Source: Rhizobium terrae
GTDB lineage: Bacteria; Pseudomonadota; Alphaproteobacteria; Rhizobiales; Rhizobiaceae
Reading direction: 5' to 3'
DNA length: 44,497 bases
NCBI RefSeq assembly: GCF_003425685.1
Contig: NZ_QJKM01000028.1
Span: 1 to 44,497, forward strand
Shown here: one piece after another, positions 32,324-40,665 of the stretch
Layout of the letters: each line of letters opens with the position of its first letter
Numbering within the stretch: the first letter of the stretch is position 1
Program-made: the position numbers and the translations under genes
Notes under the pieces: model-generated
The model's database searches: none
The model's input: the letters and a program-made list of their open reading frames with translations, nothing else
Told to the model about the DNA's origin: nothing

Positions 32324-32348
32324 AACAAGGCATACAACGGCGAGTTCC
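32324..32348 (-). promoter_or_regulatory. EcfG-type stress promoter before manganese catalase
   Basis: Minus strand: GGAAC 32348-32344, 17 bases, GTT 32326-32324, then 33 bases to the ATG. Confidence 0.72.
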
Positions 32349-32376
32349 ATGGCGAGTGCAATTTTTGAACATTCGA

Positions 32377-32622
32377 TCATGGGCGATCGAGGGTCTCATA
32401 GGTGAAGGTCAACGTTCCGACGGAGATCGACGTGCCTTCGGCATTCCGGACCTTAACTGTGATGACGCCCCGCCGATCTTCGTGGGTGAATTCTTCCATG
32501 GCGATGCCGGTCAAGATTCGCGCCACTTCGTGAGGTACGTCGGCCTCCGAATTGAGGATGACCCCATTCTCGTCCGCGACCTCGCCATCACCGTTGTGCA
32601 GATCGAAAAAATAGCGGCTCAT
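32377..32622 (-). CDS. DUF6894 family protein
   Basis: An 81-residue protein starting MSRYFFDLHNGDGEVADENG; the RYFFDLHNGDG opening and the GxxxVRNxEG and LTFTYE strands define DUF6894. ATG at 32622 is preferred; GTG at 32637 overlaps the stop of the DUF892 gene, so coupling is possible. Probably cotranscribed with that gene. Paralogue of 34747-34977. Function unknown. Confidence 0.8.
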   Translation of the reverse strand: MSRYFFDLHNGDGEVADENGVILNSEADVPHEVARILTGIAMEEFTHEDRRGVITVKVRNAEGTSISVGTLTFTYETLDRP

Positions 32623-32633
32623 GACTTCTAGGC

Positions 32634-33146
32634 TCACACTTTGGCGGTTGCGCCGGCTTCCTTCAGCGATGCGAACTTGATCGTGACAGCCCGCAGGTTT
32701 TCATCCAGCCACGCTGCCATGGCGAGCTCCTCGTCAAGGTTCGCCTGTAGGGACGGCACCAGACCGGCATGACCGCTAAGCTCGGCAATTGTGATCAGGG
32801 ATTTGTATGCAGCGATCTCGAAATGCTCGAAGGCGTAATTGGCGAGCGAGTTCTTGATGATCTCGTCACCCGCAACCGTGTGGGCAATCGCGGCCATCGC
32901 ACCGGTGAATGAAAGCGCCATATCCTTCAGCGAGGAATGATCCTCGGTGAGACTTGTCAGGATTTCCTCTAGTCGAAGAATCTGCCCTTCGGTCTCGCTG
33001 ATATGCTGTTGAAGCTTCGCCGCGACTTCGGGATAGTTTTCGATCCGCTTGACCTGCGGCTTCATGATCGCAAGCGCCTGGTTCTCCATTGCGTGCGCGT
33101 TTTTCATGCCGGCGACGAAGATCGCCCGGGTCTCGTTTGCTGACAT
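32634..33146 (-). CDS. DUF892 (YciF-type) ferritin-like stress protein
   Basis: A 170-residue four-helix protein: MSANETRAIFVAGMKNAHAM, ISETEGQILRLEEIL, and FEHFEIAAYKSLITIAELSG, with the Glu/His pattern of the family. Start at 33146 is chosen because it gives the normal length; the frame is open to 33263. Paired with manganese catalase and DUF6894 downstream. Its own EcfG-type promoter lies 30 bases upstream. Confidence 0.9.
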   Translation of the reverse strand: MSANETRAIFVAGMKNAHAMENQALAIMKPQVKRIENYPEVAAKLQQHISETEGQILRLEEILTSLTEDHSSLKDMALSFTGAMAAIAHTVAGDEIIKNSLANYAFEHFEIAAYKSLITIAELSGHAGLVPSLQANLDEELAMAAWLDENLRAVTIKFASLKEAGATAKV

Positions 33147-33176
33147 TTGCTCAAACTCTCCTGGTTGCCGAATACG

Positions 33177-33201
33177 AACCTCCTTCCACCGTCGTTGTTC
33201 C
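33177..33201 (-). promoter_or_regulatory. EcfG-type stress promoter before DUF892/DUF6894
   Basis: Minus strand: GGAAC 33201-33197, 17 bases, GTT 33179-33177, then 30 bases to the ATG at 33146. Confidence 0.72.
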
Positions 33202-33363
33202 ATCTCCCCGTCGAGCTTGGAATATTCCCTGAAAAGATTGGTCCTCTGCGCCCCGCGATACAATAATTGCTCGTGGAACTCTCACCCGATCCTTGTGTTC
33301 AGGCGGCTGAAATGGTCACGTCGTCGGACTGTTTGATTCTCGGCAATGGGCAAGGCAAACGCG

Positions 33364-33714
33364 ATGCGCAAAATAAGAATTCTTGCCTTCGGACCGGAGG
33401 GATACGTTACCCCCCCAATCGCCGCTTCCTGGGATCGGGCCGGCATCGACCTCGTTGGCCCGATCGGATCCATCGACGCATTCCATTCTCTTGAGAGGAA
33501 CTTCGGTGACGGTGCAGTGATCGATCTCGCCTACGACACCCACGTCCTCATCGCGCTGACCGACATTCTCGATGAACTCTCCATCCCATCGGTGTTCGCA
33601 ACAACCTCCCAGATCGAACCGGGATATAGCGGTTTCGAACTTTCGTCCCGCCCCGAGGCGATGAATGCCATCCTGAGCGCGCTGCTCGATCCTGACGACA
33701 CCGTGAGACATTAA
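33364..33714 (+). CDS. Stand-alone receiver-like domain protein
   Basis: A 116-residue protein with the plan of a CheY-type receiver: IRILAFGPEGYVTPPIA, GAVIDLAYD with a possible phospho-acceptor Asp, IPSVFATTSQ as the Thr strand, and a final helix. The usual acidic pair at the N-terminus and the conserved Lys are not clear, so it may be a degenerate receiver. It has no output domain and could serve the HRxxN kinases. ATG at 33364 follows a weak AAGGCAAAC site. Confidence 0.65.
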   Translation: MRKIRILAFGPEGYVTPPIAASWDRAGIDLVGPIGSIDAFHSLERNFGDGAVIDLAYDTHVLIALTDILDELSIPSVFATTSQIEPGYSGFELSSRPEAMNAILSALLDPDDTVRH

Positions 33715-33793
33715 CATATGTGATTGAGCGCCAAGAGGAGAAGCGTAGGTTTGGTTGCGCCGACCGCAAGGCCGACCAGGCAGGAGCGTTCAG

Positions 33794-34027
33794 ATGCACA
33801 CACACCTTGGTTTTTTCCCCGGCATTTTGTTTCCTGACGATCTCGACGTCATGATGTCCGCACACCGGATGACGATGGCGCAAACCGGCGGTTCAGACCT
33901 CGACCCGCAGGACGTCGCGAGGATCGCACTGCGGCTCTACAGGAAGGGTCTCATCGACGAAGACAAACTTGCCGAGATGACCGGTCGGATCGCCCGCCGC
34001 CACCTAGCCGCCCTCCCCCACGGTTGA
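33794..34027 (+). CDS. Hypothetical protein before the sigma factor gene
   Basis: A 77-residue protein starting MHTHLGFFPGILFPDDLDVM, ending in a helical DKLAEMTGRIARRHLAALP. CAGGAGCGTTCAG precedes the ATG. It ends 45 bases before the ECF sigma gene and may be cotranscribed; it has no recognisable anti-sigma (NepR) motif. Confidence 0.6.
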   Translation: MHTHLGFFPGILFPDDLDVMMSAHRMTMAQTGGSDLDPQDVARIALRLYRKGLIDEDKLAEMTGRIARRHLAALPHG

Positions 34028-34072
34028 TCACCTCTTGTGGGAAGTTCGCCGAGAACCGTCACAGGAGATGCC

Positions 34073-34573
34073 ATGCGAACCGCAGACACCGACAGCGTCG
34101 TCAGAGCCGACATGATCAGGCTTATTCCCGAGATACGCAACTTCGCAAGGCGGTTCTCGCGCGATCAGAGTGAAGTGGACGACCTCGTCCAGGAGACGCT
34201 GCTGCGCGGCCTTGCCAACATCGAAAAATTCGAACCGGGCACTGGGCTGAGATCATGGCTCTTTACCATTCTTCGCAATACGTTCTGCACCCGTTACCAC
34301 AGGGGAACGCGGGAGGTTGCGGGGATCGAGGAGTGCGTCTCCCTGCGCGCCTCTGTGCCCCCTCCACAGGAGTGGGCGGTTCGAATGCACGAGTTTGAGG
34401 CAGCCGTCGCTACTCTTTCGCCTGACCACCGCTCCGCCTTCGACGCCGTCCTGATCGACGGAGAAACCTATGAGGCGGCGGCACTTCGTTGCGGCTGTCC
34501 AGTGGGTACTATAAAGAGCCGGGTCAACCGGGCGCGTCTTGCGCTGACCCAGCGGATGGGCGGCGTCAACTAG
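34073..34573 (+). CDS. EcfG-like ECF sigma factor
   Basis: A 166-residue sigma factor: region 2 shows FARRFSRDQSEVDDLVQETL and TGLRSWLFTILRNTFC, region 4 shows YEAAALRCGCPVGTIKSRVN. The region 2 sequence is of the ECF15 (EcfG/RpoE2) group that drives the general stress response from GGAAC-N16/17-GTT promoters, nine of which lie in this window. ATG at 34073 has AGGAGATGCC upstream. No NepR or PhyR gene is adjacent, so this is probably a secondary copy. Confidence 0.85.
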   Translation: MRTADTDSVVRADMIRLIPEIRNFARRFSRDQSEVDDLVQETLLRGLANIEKFEPGTGLRSWLFTILRNTFCTRYHRGTREVAGIEECVSLRASVPPPQEWAVRMHEFEAAVATLSPDHRSAFDAVLIDGETYEAAALRCGCPVGTIKSRVNRARLALTQRMGGVN

Positions 34574-34746
34574 CGATCGTCATGAAACGCAACGCTGCCG
34601 GCAAGGACGATAACGTTTCGAACGTATCATATGTGCTGGTCAATACCGGGTTTTACGTATCTAAGTGCCTGATCATCGGCACCCCATCCGGCCAGCTGTT
34701 GACAGAGAGACAGTGCGCTCCCGCCAATTTCAGGGAGCTTCGTCAA

Positions 34747-34977
34747 ATGAAGCGATATTTCTTTCATATCATGAATGGCAAAGCCATTCTCGACGACGTT
34801 GGCCTTGAGCTTACCGACATGGATCAGGTCCGGACCGAAGCGATCCGCGCGGCAGGACAGATGCTCAGCGACGGTCAGCACAGGTGGAAAGGCAAAGCCT
34901 GGCAGATGATCGTAACCGACACAGACGGCTCAATCGTATTTGGCGTGAACCTGTCTGTCGATCGCCATGGTTTGTAG
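34747..34977 (+). CDS. DUF6894 family protein
   Basis: A 76-residue protein starting MKRYFFHIMNGKAILDDVGL, ending VTDTDGSIVFGVNLSVDRHG. The RYFFHxxNG opening defines the family. ATG at 34747 has AGGGAGC upstream; the frame is open further back to 34489 but overlaps the sigma gene. Paralogue of 32377-32622. Confidence 0.78.
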   Translation: MKRYFFHIMNGKAILDDVGLELTDMDQVRTEAIRAAGQMLSDGQHRWKGKAWQMIVTDTDGSIVFGVNLSVDRHGL

Positions 34978-34995
34978 GCGCCGGGATCCGGACGT

Positions 34996-35736
34996 TCACT
35001 TCGCGGAAACGTCCCTGCCGGGGTTTGGCCAGCGCAGGTGCAGATAACTCGGATCGAAGTCGGAATAGTCTTTCAGCCGCTGCACATTCGGGATCAGGAT
35101 TCGCTCATTCCTGAGGCTAACCAATCCCGCCTCGCGCAACTCCTTGAGACTTCTGTTCACATGCACGACCGACAGCCCCATCGTGTCGCTGAGTTCCGAC
35201 TGCGTCAGGGGAAGTTCGAACGAGCCGTCGTCTGTGAGACCGACTGCCTTCATTCTCTCGTGCAGTTCACAGAACAGATGGGAGATGCGATGCGGAGCCG
35301 AACGTTGTCCGAGATTGACAAGCCATTCGCGCAACGTCGCCCCGTCCACTAGCGAGCACATCCAAAGCGCGCGGGTAAGCGCGGGTCTCCGTTCGGTCAT
35401 CTCAAGAACGATGCTGGGCGAAAGATATGCGACGCGGCAGGGGCTGAGCGTGCCGATGCTGTGATCCATCGTCTTCAGCAGCGCCACATGGAGGTCACAA
35501 AAATCGCCGGGGATAAGGTAAGCGAAAATCTGCCTTCGACCCGTCGAAGTCAGTTTGTAGCGCATGGCGAAGCCGTCGAGGATCAGGAGCACGTTCTCGG
35601 GATTGTCGCCCTCGCTGATCAGGTCCTGGTCGGCACCCACTTCCCTGGTGCGGTTCGAGATCGAAATCAGCCATGCCCGGTCGTCGGCATGCAGCGGCTC
35701 AAAGCTCTCCAGCTTACTGATGAATGCGTTCGGCAC
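34996..35736 (-). CDS. Crp/Fnr-family transcriptional regulator
   Basis: A 246-residue regulator: cyclic-nucleotide-binding-like barrel (about 20-140, with LISEGDNPENVLLILDGFAM and IPGDFCDLHVALL) and a winged helix (LTQSELSDTMGLSVVHVNRS). No Fnr-type cysteine cluster is seen. Proteins of this subgroup are common in rhizobial stress regions. It converges with DUF6894 and is divergent from the HWE kinase. Confidence 0.88.
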   Translation of the reverse strand: MPNAFISKLESFEPLHADDRAWLISISNRTREVGADQDLISEGDNPENVLLILDGFAMRYKLTSTGRRQIFAYLIPGDFCDLHVALLKTMDHSIGTLSPCRVAYLSPSIVLEMTERRPALTRALWMCSLVDGATLREWLVNLGQRSAPHRISHLFCELHERMKAVGLTDDGSFELPLTQSELSDTMGLSVVHVNRSLKELREAGLVSLRNERILIPNVQRLKDYSDFDPSYLHLRWPNPGRDVSAK

Positions 35737-35919
35737 GGCGAGCCCTTCATGGTCGTTTGGCGGGATAAACCACCCGAAAATCGTGTTGACTATTAACTAT
35801 GTGAACGCGCCGAGAACTTTCGATGTCTATCATTGGAAGCTGCCTCGCCGCTTCTGGGAATTTTGCATAAACGTTCGATGCTCCCGTCTGTTTCACCTTA
35901 TCGATGACTGGAATTGGGT

Positions 35920-36993
35920 ATGACTGATTTCCTGCTGACGGAAGGTGATATGGCTCGGGCCATCCGTAATTACGATTGGGCCAAGACCAGTGCGGGCCCG
36001 ATCGACTCCTGGCCTCTGGCATTGCGGACCGTCATTCAGATGATGCTGCATCAGCGTCACGCGATCTGCCTCTTTTGGGGAAGTGATCTCAATATAATGT
36101 ACAATGATGCGTATAAACCTTTCCTGGGAGGGAAAGAAAAAGGCGCGCTCGGTAAGCCTTTTTCAGTGATCTGGTCGGACGTCTGGGACGATGTGAAGTG
36201 TTTCGTCGATGAAGCTCTGTCCGGCAAAGGCACCTATATCGAAAATATGCGTCTCGTCATGGACCGCAATGGATACGAGGAAGAGACGTTCTGGACGTTT
36301 TCCTACAGCCCGCTTTACGACGGTGACGGCAATGTTGCCGGCCTTATCGACATTGCCGTCAACACAACGCCAATGGTCCGTAGCCTGCGTGCGCAAGAGG
36401 TTCTTCGCCGGGAGCTCGTCCATAGGGTCAAGAACTCCATGGCTGTGACCACCGCGGTGATCAGCGCCACGCTTCGACATGCCGAAACGCTCGACCAGGC
36501 GCGCGAGACGATTACCCACCGAATCGCAGCTCTTGGAAAAGCCCAGAACATGTTGAATGAAACGCCTGTCGACGTGAGTGTGGCAGATACTGTTGCCGAG
36601 AGCATGAACGCCCACCTGGACGACCCGGGACGCCTCAAGGTGTTTGGCCCGAAGCTTCATGTCTCGACGCAACAGGGTATCGGCCTATCTCTTGCCGTAT
36701 ACGAACTTGCGACCAATGCACTCAAATACGGTGCGCTGTCGAACGAGACCGGTTGTATAAAGATCAGTTGGGAGACGTCCGGCTCACGCGGTTTCGAATT
36801 TGTTTGGCAGGAGACAGGCGGGCCTCCAGTGACGCCACCAAAGAAAACCGGATTCGGCTCCCGCCTGACGAACCAGATCGTCGCATCCTATTTTTCCGGC
36901 AAGGGCGAAACGACGTACTGTCCCGATGGCGTGCGGTTTGTCCTAAGCGGCACATACCAGACGGAAGCGGATGCTTTGGAACCCACTTCTTGA
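35920..36993 (+). CDS. HWE-family sensor histidine kinase
   Basis: A 357-residue soluble kinase. A PAS sensor (about 10-150, with DWAKTSAGPIDSWPLALRTV) is followed by the HWE core: RRELVHRVKNSMAVTTAVIS with phospho-acceptor His, then NALKYGALS and a final FGSRL box. HWE kinases often act in light, redox or general stress signalling. ATG at 35920 is used. No response regulator is adjacent. Confidence 0.88.
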   Translation: MTDFLLTEGDMARAIRNYDWAKTSAGPIDSWPLALRTVIQMMLHQRHAICLFWGSDLNIMYNDAYKPFLGGKEKGALGKPFSVIWSDVWDDVKCFVDEALSGKGTYIENMRLVMDRNGYEEETFWTFSYSPLYDGDGNVAGLIDIAVNTTPMVRSLRAQEVLRRELVHRVKNSMAVTTAVISATLRHAETLDQARETITHRIAALGKAQNMLNETPVDVSVADTVAESMNAHLDDPGRLKVFGPKLHVSTQQGIGLSLAVYELATNALKYGALSNETGCIKISWETSGSRGFEFVWQETGGPPVTPPKKTGFGSRLTNQIVASYFSGKGETTYCPDGVRFVLSGTYQTEADALEPTS

Positions 36994-37116
36994 TGTGTTG
37001 CGAGCATAGGCACCAAAGACAGCAGGCTCAGCCGCGGCAGCTCCATCGGATCGCCTGCCGCAGAGTGCCTAAGAATTTTTCAACAATCAGGAGCGAGCCT
37101 CGCGGCTCGAATGTTC

Positions 37117-37317
37117 ATGAACAACAGACATATAGCTCGCCTTAAAGGCAGTGCCACGCCGTCCCGGCAACATCTGCTAGACCGACAGAAGAAGCATCTG
37201 CAGTTTGCCGAACTCAAGATCTCCGCCGGCGATCGCATTGGCGCGGAAAATGACCTCCAGCACGCCGAACACTTCTTTCGCAGCGCTGCCGAACAGAAAG
37301 ACGCCAATCGACCATGA
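37117..37317 (+). CDS. Short YQHAEHYFR-like protein coupled to the desaturase
   Basis: A 66-residue basic protein (MNNRHIARLKGSATPSRQHL, then SAGDRIGAENDLQHAEHFFR), a paralogue of 1684-1911 with the DUF4167 core. Its stop overlaps the desaturase start (ATGA), so translation is coupled. No good ribosome binding site is seen. Function unknown. Confidence 0.68.
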   Translation: MNNRHIARLKGSATPSRQHLLDRQKKHLQFAELKISAGDRIGAENDLQHAEHFFRSAAEQKDANRP

Positions 37318-38843
37318 ACGCGACGATGACAGCCGGCCTCCGCGGCGGCGATCCCGAAAAAGCCTGGCTCAAGATCCTCTCCGGCTATCGAAAGCCCGTC
37401 GTGAGCCGAAGCCTCTATGAGCTGGCCGTAACCCTTATTCCGTTTGTCGTCCTTTGGGCGGCGGCCTGGGCTGCCATTCATTTCAATTACTGGATTGGCC
37501 TAATCCTGGTGCTGCCCGCGGCCGGTTTCCTTCTGCGGCTCTTCATGCTGCAACATGACTGCGGGCACGGCTCCTTGTTCGCCCGGCGGCGATGGGACGA
37601 TTGGACCGGGCGCGCTCTCGGCGTCCTGACGCTCACACCTTACGATTACTGGCGCCGGGCCCATGCCGAACATCATGCCTCGGCGGGTAATCTCGATGAG
37701 CGCGGCGTGGGCGACATCACCACCTTGACGGTGGCTGAATACCGCGCGCTGACGCCTCGCGGAAAACTCGGCTACCGCCTGTATCGCCATCCTCTCGTCA
37801 TGTTCGGCGTCGGTCCCGCCTTCCTTTTTCTCATCAAGCAAAGATTGCCGTTCGGCATGATGCGGTCGGGCGCGTTGCCGTGGATTTCCACGATGGCGAC
37901 CAACGCCGTCGTCGCGGCACTCGCTGTCCTGCTTGTCTGGGCTGTCGGTATCGTTCCCTTCCTGCTGATCCATCTGCCGATCGTGCTGCTTGCCGGATCG
38001 GCAGGCGTTTGGCTTTTTTACGTTCAACACCAGTTCGAAGATACGCACTGGTCAAGGCCGCCGGAGTGGGCGTTCCCGCATGCCGCCATGCATGGCGCCT
38101 CGCACTACGATCTACCTCGGCCGCTGCGATGGATGACTGGCAATATCGGCATGCACCACGTCCATCATCTGTCGAGCCGGGTACCGTTCTACAGGTTGCC
38201 GGAGGTGCTGCGCGATTACCCGGAACTTGCAGATATTGGACGGATCAGCCTTCGCGAAAGCCTTGGCTGCGTCAAACTCGTTCTCTGGGACGAAGCTGCG
38301 CAACGGTTGATTTCGTTGCGTGAGGCCGAAGAGGGGATTTATCAGCGAGCGCCTTCCGCCGATCCGGCCCACATCAATCAAAAGGACATCATCATGGACA
38401 AATTGCAGGAATTTGCAGCCAGCGCGAATGGCGATCGATGGCTGCTCGAAAAAGACGCGGCCAGCGGGAAAAGCTTTGTTCTCCACAAAGCCAATCTGCC
38501 CTCGGGCGGCCATGAAACACGAACGCCCGTGGAGACCTTTTTAGCCCGGGAGCCCTTTACACCTGAACGAGATGCTTTGCTTGCACTCCTCGGTACTGAC
38601 GGCAAACCGGAAGCGAGCGGCGAGCGCGACGACGAAAAAACGCCGTCCTTGAAATTGGCTGAAGAATATCTGCGGCTCGGCGGACGCCGCCGCGCGAAGG
38701 TCGATGACAATATCGTCAGCACCCGAAAGTGGGAGGACGAGCCCGCTGAGGCGGAAGCATTCTGGAAAGAGAATATCGAGACGATGGATGACAAGCAACG
38801 CCAGGAGGTCGAAGTCCACCTTCCCTCGATGAGCGACGATTGA
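37314..38843 (+). CDS. Fatty acid desaturase fused to an EFAxSxNGDRW protein
   Basis: The 509-residue frame has three parts. Residues 1-345 are a membrane desaturase with HDCGH, HAEHH and HHVHH boxes, close to the one at 4097-5167. Residues about 362-425 start MDKLQEFAASANGDRWLLEK and match the protein at 10535-10789 block by block. Residues about 440-509 are a charged helical tail (SLKLAEEYLRLGGRRRAKVD). AAAAGGACATCATC stands 7 bases before the internal ATG at 38395, so the small protein may still also be made alone. No stop separates the two parts. Confidence 0.85.
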   Translation: MNATMTAGLRGGDPEKAWLKILSGYRKPVVSRSLYELAVTLIPFVVLWAAAWAAIHFNYWIGLILVLPAAGFLLRLFMLQHDCGHGSLFARRRWDDWTGRALGVLTLTPYDYWRRAHAEHHASAGNLDERGVGDITTLTVAEYRALTPRGKLGYRLYRHPLVMFGVGPAFLFLIKQRLPFGMMRSGALPWISTMATNAVVAALAVLLVWAVGIVPFLLIHLPIVLLAGSAGVWLFYVQHQFEDTHWSRPPEWAFPHAAMHGASHYDLPRPLRWMTGNIGMHHVHHLSSRVPFYRLPEVLRDYPELADIGRISLRESLGCVKLVLWDEAAQRLISLREAEEGIYQRAPSADPAHINQKDIIMDKLQEFAASANGDRWLLEKDAASGKSFVLHKANLPSGGHETRTPVETFLAREPFTPERDALLALLGTDGKPEASGERDDEKTPSLKLAEEYLRLGGRRRAKVDDNIVSTRKWEDEPAEAEAFWKENIETMDDKQRQEVEVHLPSMSDD

Positions 38844-38898
38844 CGCCAGGGCCAGGGCCTGCGTGCGCCCTTTGTAACGCAGCGATAAGGAATTGTTC

Positions 38899-39045
38899 AT
38901 GACGGAAAGAAAAACCGATCCGACAAGCGATGCGGCACGCAGCGATCCCAAAACCGCTGACGAAAACCGCGAAAAATTAAAGAAGCAAGCCGAGCAGCAA
39001 ATGCGAAAGGCCGCCGACCGTTTGGGCAACGAGAAAGATGGCTGA
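38899..39045 (+). CDS. Tiny hydrophilic protein (48 aa)
   Basis: A 48-residue charged protein (MTERKTDPTSDAARSDPKTA, then ENREKLKKQAEQQMRKAADR). Helical and disordered in character, like those at 23222 and 23409. ATAAGGAATTGTTC precedes the ATG. It follows the desaturase fusion by 55 bases and may be cotranscribed. Confidence 0.58.
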   Translation: MTERKTDPTSDAARSDPKTADENREKLKKQAEQQMRKAADRLGNEKDG

Positions 39046-39238
39046 TCGTGGCGAAGCGACGTGAAACCAACGCGCTGGCCGCCGAATGCCGCGGCCGTAA
39101 AATCTTCGGACAATAAACACAGTTCAGGCGCGCGCGATTGAAACGGGCGGGAATAGTCATCGGGTGGCCCTTGCGATGAGGGAGTTCCGACACAATCCCA
39201 AAGAAATTCGCTTCTGACGTTTTCCTTTAAAGTCGTAT

Positions 39239-39263
39239 GGAACTCGCCGGGCTGCGCCGGGTT
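39239..39263 (+). promoter_or_regulatory. EcfG-type stress promoter before a membrane protein gene
   Basis: GGAAC at 39239-39243, 17 bases, GTT at 39261-39263, then 40 bases to the ATG at 39304. Confidence 0.7.
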
Positions 39264-39303
39264 AGCGAGCACCGCAATGGCGGAGCCAATCAGGAGCACT
39301 CCG

Positions 39304-40215
39304 ATGACCCTACCCACTTCCACTCATCTCCACCACGATACGGTCCATACGCTCGATCCCTCGGCCACGGCCGCGTTGAACCAGGTCTCGTGGGGCGCGA
39401 TCTTCGCCGGAGTCGTCATCGCACTCGCGATCCAGTTCCTCCTCAATCTGCTCGGGGTCGGCATCGGCGCAGCAGTTCTCGATCCGGCCACCTCCGACAA
39501 TCTGGAAGCAACGACGTTTTCGATCGCCGGAGGCCTCTGGTTCGTGGTTGCCGGTATCGTCGCGGCTTTCGTGGGAGGCTATTTCGCCAGCCGACTTTCT
39601 GGTCGCCCCAGCAAATCGACCGGTGGCTATCACGGCGTGACGACTTGGGCGGTCACGACTCTCGTCGTTCTCTACATGCTGACGACCTCCGTCGGCGCTC
39701 TGATCGGCGGCGCGTTCAACGGGCTGTCCAGCGTTATCGGCGGCGTAGGGCAGACCGCCGCGACGGCGGCAATGACCGCAGCACCTTCGCTCGCGAGCGC
39801 CACCGATCCCATGGCCGGCATCGAACGTCAGATCCGAGGCTCGACGGGAAGCGATCCGAAGGCGCTTCAGGATGCGGCAGTCTCGGCCGTACAGGCGGCC
39901 ATGACTGGAGATCAGGCAACGGCTGAAGATGCGAGAACGCGCGCCGCTGACGCGATCTCGCGGGCACAGGGCATTCCGGTCGACCAAGCGCGCACCCAGG
40001 TCGAACAATACGAAAAGACTTACCGCGAGAACATGGCGGCAGCGAAGCAACAGGCGGTCAACGCAGCCGAGGTCGCAGCCACGACGGTCTCGACGGGTGC
40101 CATCCTCGGGTTCCTAGCCCTCGCACTTGGTGCGGCTGCATCATGGTTCGGAGGAGTGGCAGGTACAAAGCGCGCTGTCCTCACGATGGAGACATCCGGC
40201 CGCCGGTCTGTCTGA
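39304..40215 (+). CDS. Conserved membrane protein (PhnA-like in rhizobial annotation)
   Basis: A 303-residue protein with at least four membrane segments (WGAIFAGVVIALAIQFLLNL, GLWFVVAGIVAAFVGGYF, VTTLVVLYMLTTSVGALI and a C-terminal ILGFLALALGAAASWFGGVA) and a long Ala/Gln-rich helical middle (about 170-260). Proteins with this N-terminus are labelled PhnA-like in rhizobial genomes but have no clear tie to phosphonate use. ATG at 39304 follows CAGGAGCACTCCG; an EcfG-type promoter is 40 bases upstream. Confidence 0.75.
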   Translation: MTLPTSTHLHHDTVHTLDPSATAALNQVSWGAIFAGVVIALAIQFLLNLLGVGIGAAVLDPATSDNLEATTFSIAGGLWFVVAGIVAAFVGGYFASRLSGRPSKSTGGYHGVTTWAVTTLVVLYMLTTSVGALIGGAFNGLSSVIGGVGQTAATAAMTAAPSLASATDPMAGIERQIRGSTGSDPKALQDAAVSAVQAAMTGDQATAEDARTRAADAISRAQGIPVDQARTQVEQYEKTYRENMAAAKQQAVNAAEVAATTVSTGAILGFLALALGAAASWFGGVAGTKRAVLTMETSGRRSV

Positions 40216-40248
40216 CCGCCATACCTGGGCACTGGCCCCAGTATCGTC

Positions 40249-40269
40249 GTCGCGACACTCACTCGCGAC
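40249..40269 (+). promoter_or_regulatory. Hairpin next to the ribosome binding site of the SPW gene
   Basis: GTCGCG and CGCGAC pair around ACACTCACT, ending 2 bases before AAGGAGG. A small CTGGG/CCCAG stem lies just upstream at about 40224-40241. It could tune translation. Confidence 0.35.
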
Positions 40270-40284
40270 ATAAGGAGGAAGTAA

Positions 40285-40665
40285 ATGCGCTTTATACCTA
40301 CGCTCGTGCATGGCGTGATCGACTATATCGTGGGTATCGTCGTCATCGCGCTGCCGTTTGTGCTGGGCCTCCAAGGCGCCACGAGGATGACGTTGGTTGC
40401 CTTGGGGGTCATTGCCATTCTCTATAGCCTGATCACGGACTACGAACTTGGCGCGGTCAGATACCTTCGAGTTCGTTTCCACTTGCTGCTGGACATCGTG
40501 TTTGCCGTCGCGATGCTGGCCTTGCCATCACTCCTCGATTTCCCGCCGGACCTCCGGTGGCCCAACTATCTCATCGGCGTAGCCGCGCTCGTCCTCGTGG
40601 CGACCACGGAAATCCGTGCGACCGGGACAGCCGAACACAACGACAACAAGGAGATCATCCAATGA
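40285..40665 (+). CDS. SPW-repeat-type small membrane protein
   Basis: A 126-residue protein with four membrane segments: LVHGVIDYIVGIVVIALPFV, TLVALGVIAILYSLITDYEL, LLDIVFAVAMLALPSLL and YLIGVAALVLVA. The plan fits the SPW family of small bacterial membrane proteins. AAGGAGGAAGTAA precedes the ATG. Its stop overlaps the next start (ATGA), so it is coupled to the alcohol dehydrogenase gene. Confidence 0.75.
   Translation: MRFIPTLVHGVIDYIVGIVVIALPFVLGLQGATRMTLVALGVIAILYSLITDYELGAVRYLRVRFHLLLDIVFAVAMLALPSLLDFPPDLRWPNYLIGVAALVLVATTEIRATGTAEHNDNKEIIQ

Noticed and set aside
38860..38890. AGGGC/GCCCT hairpin before 38899 as a fifth L-type leader
   Set aside because: The stem is similar, but the GCCCC block, AGGAGGACG and Met-Ser-Ser start are missing.
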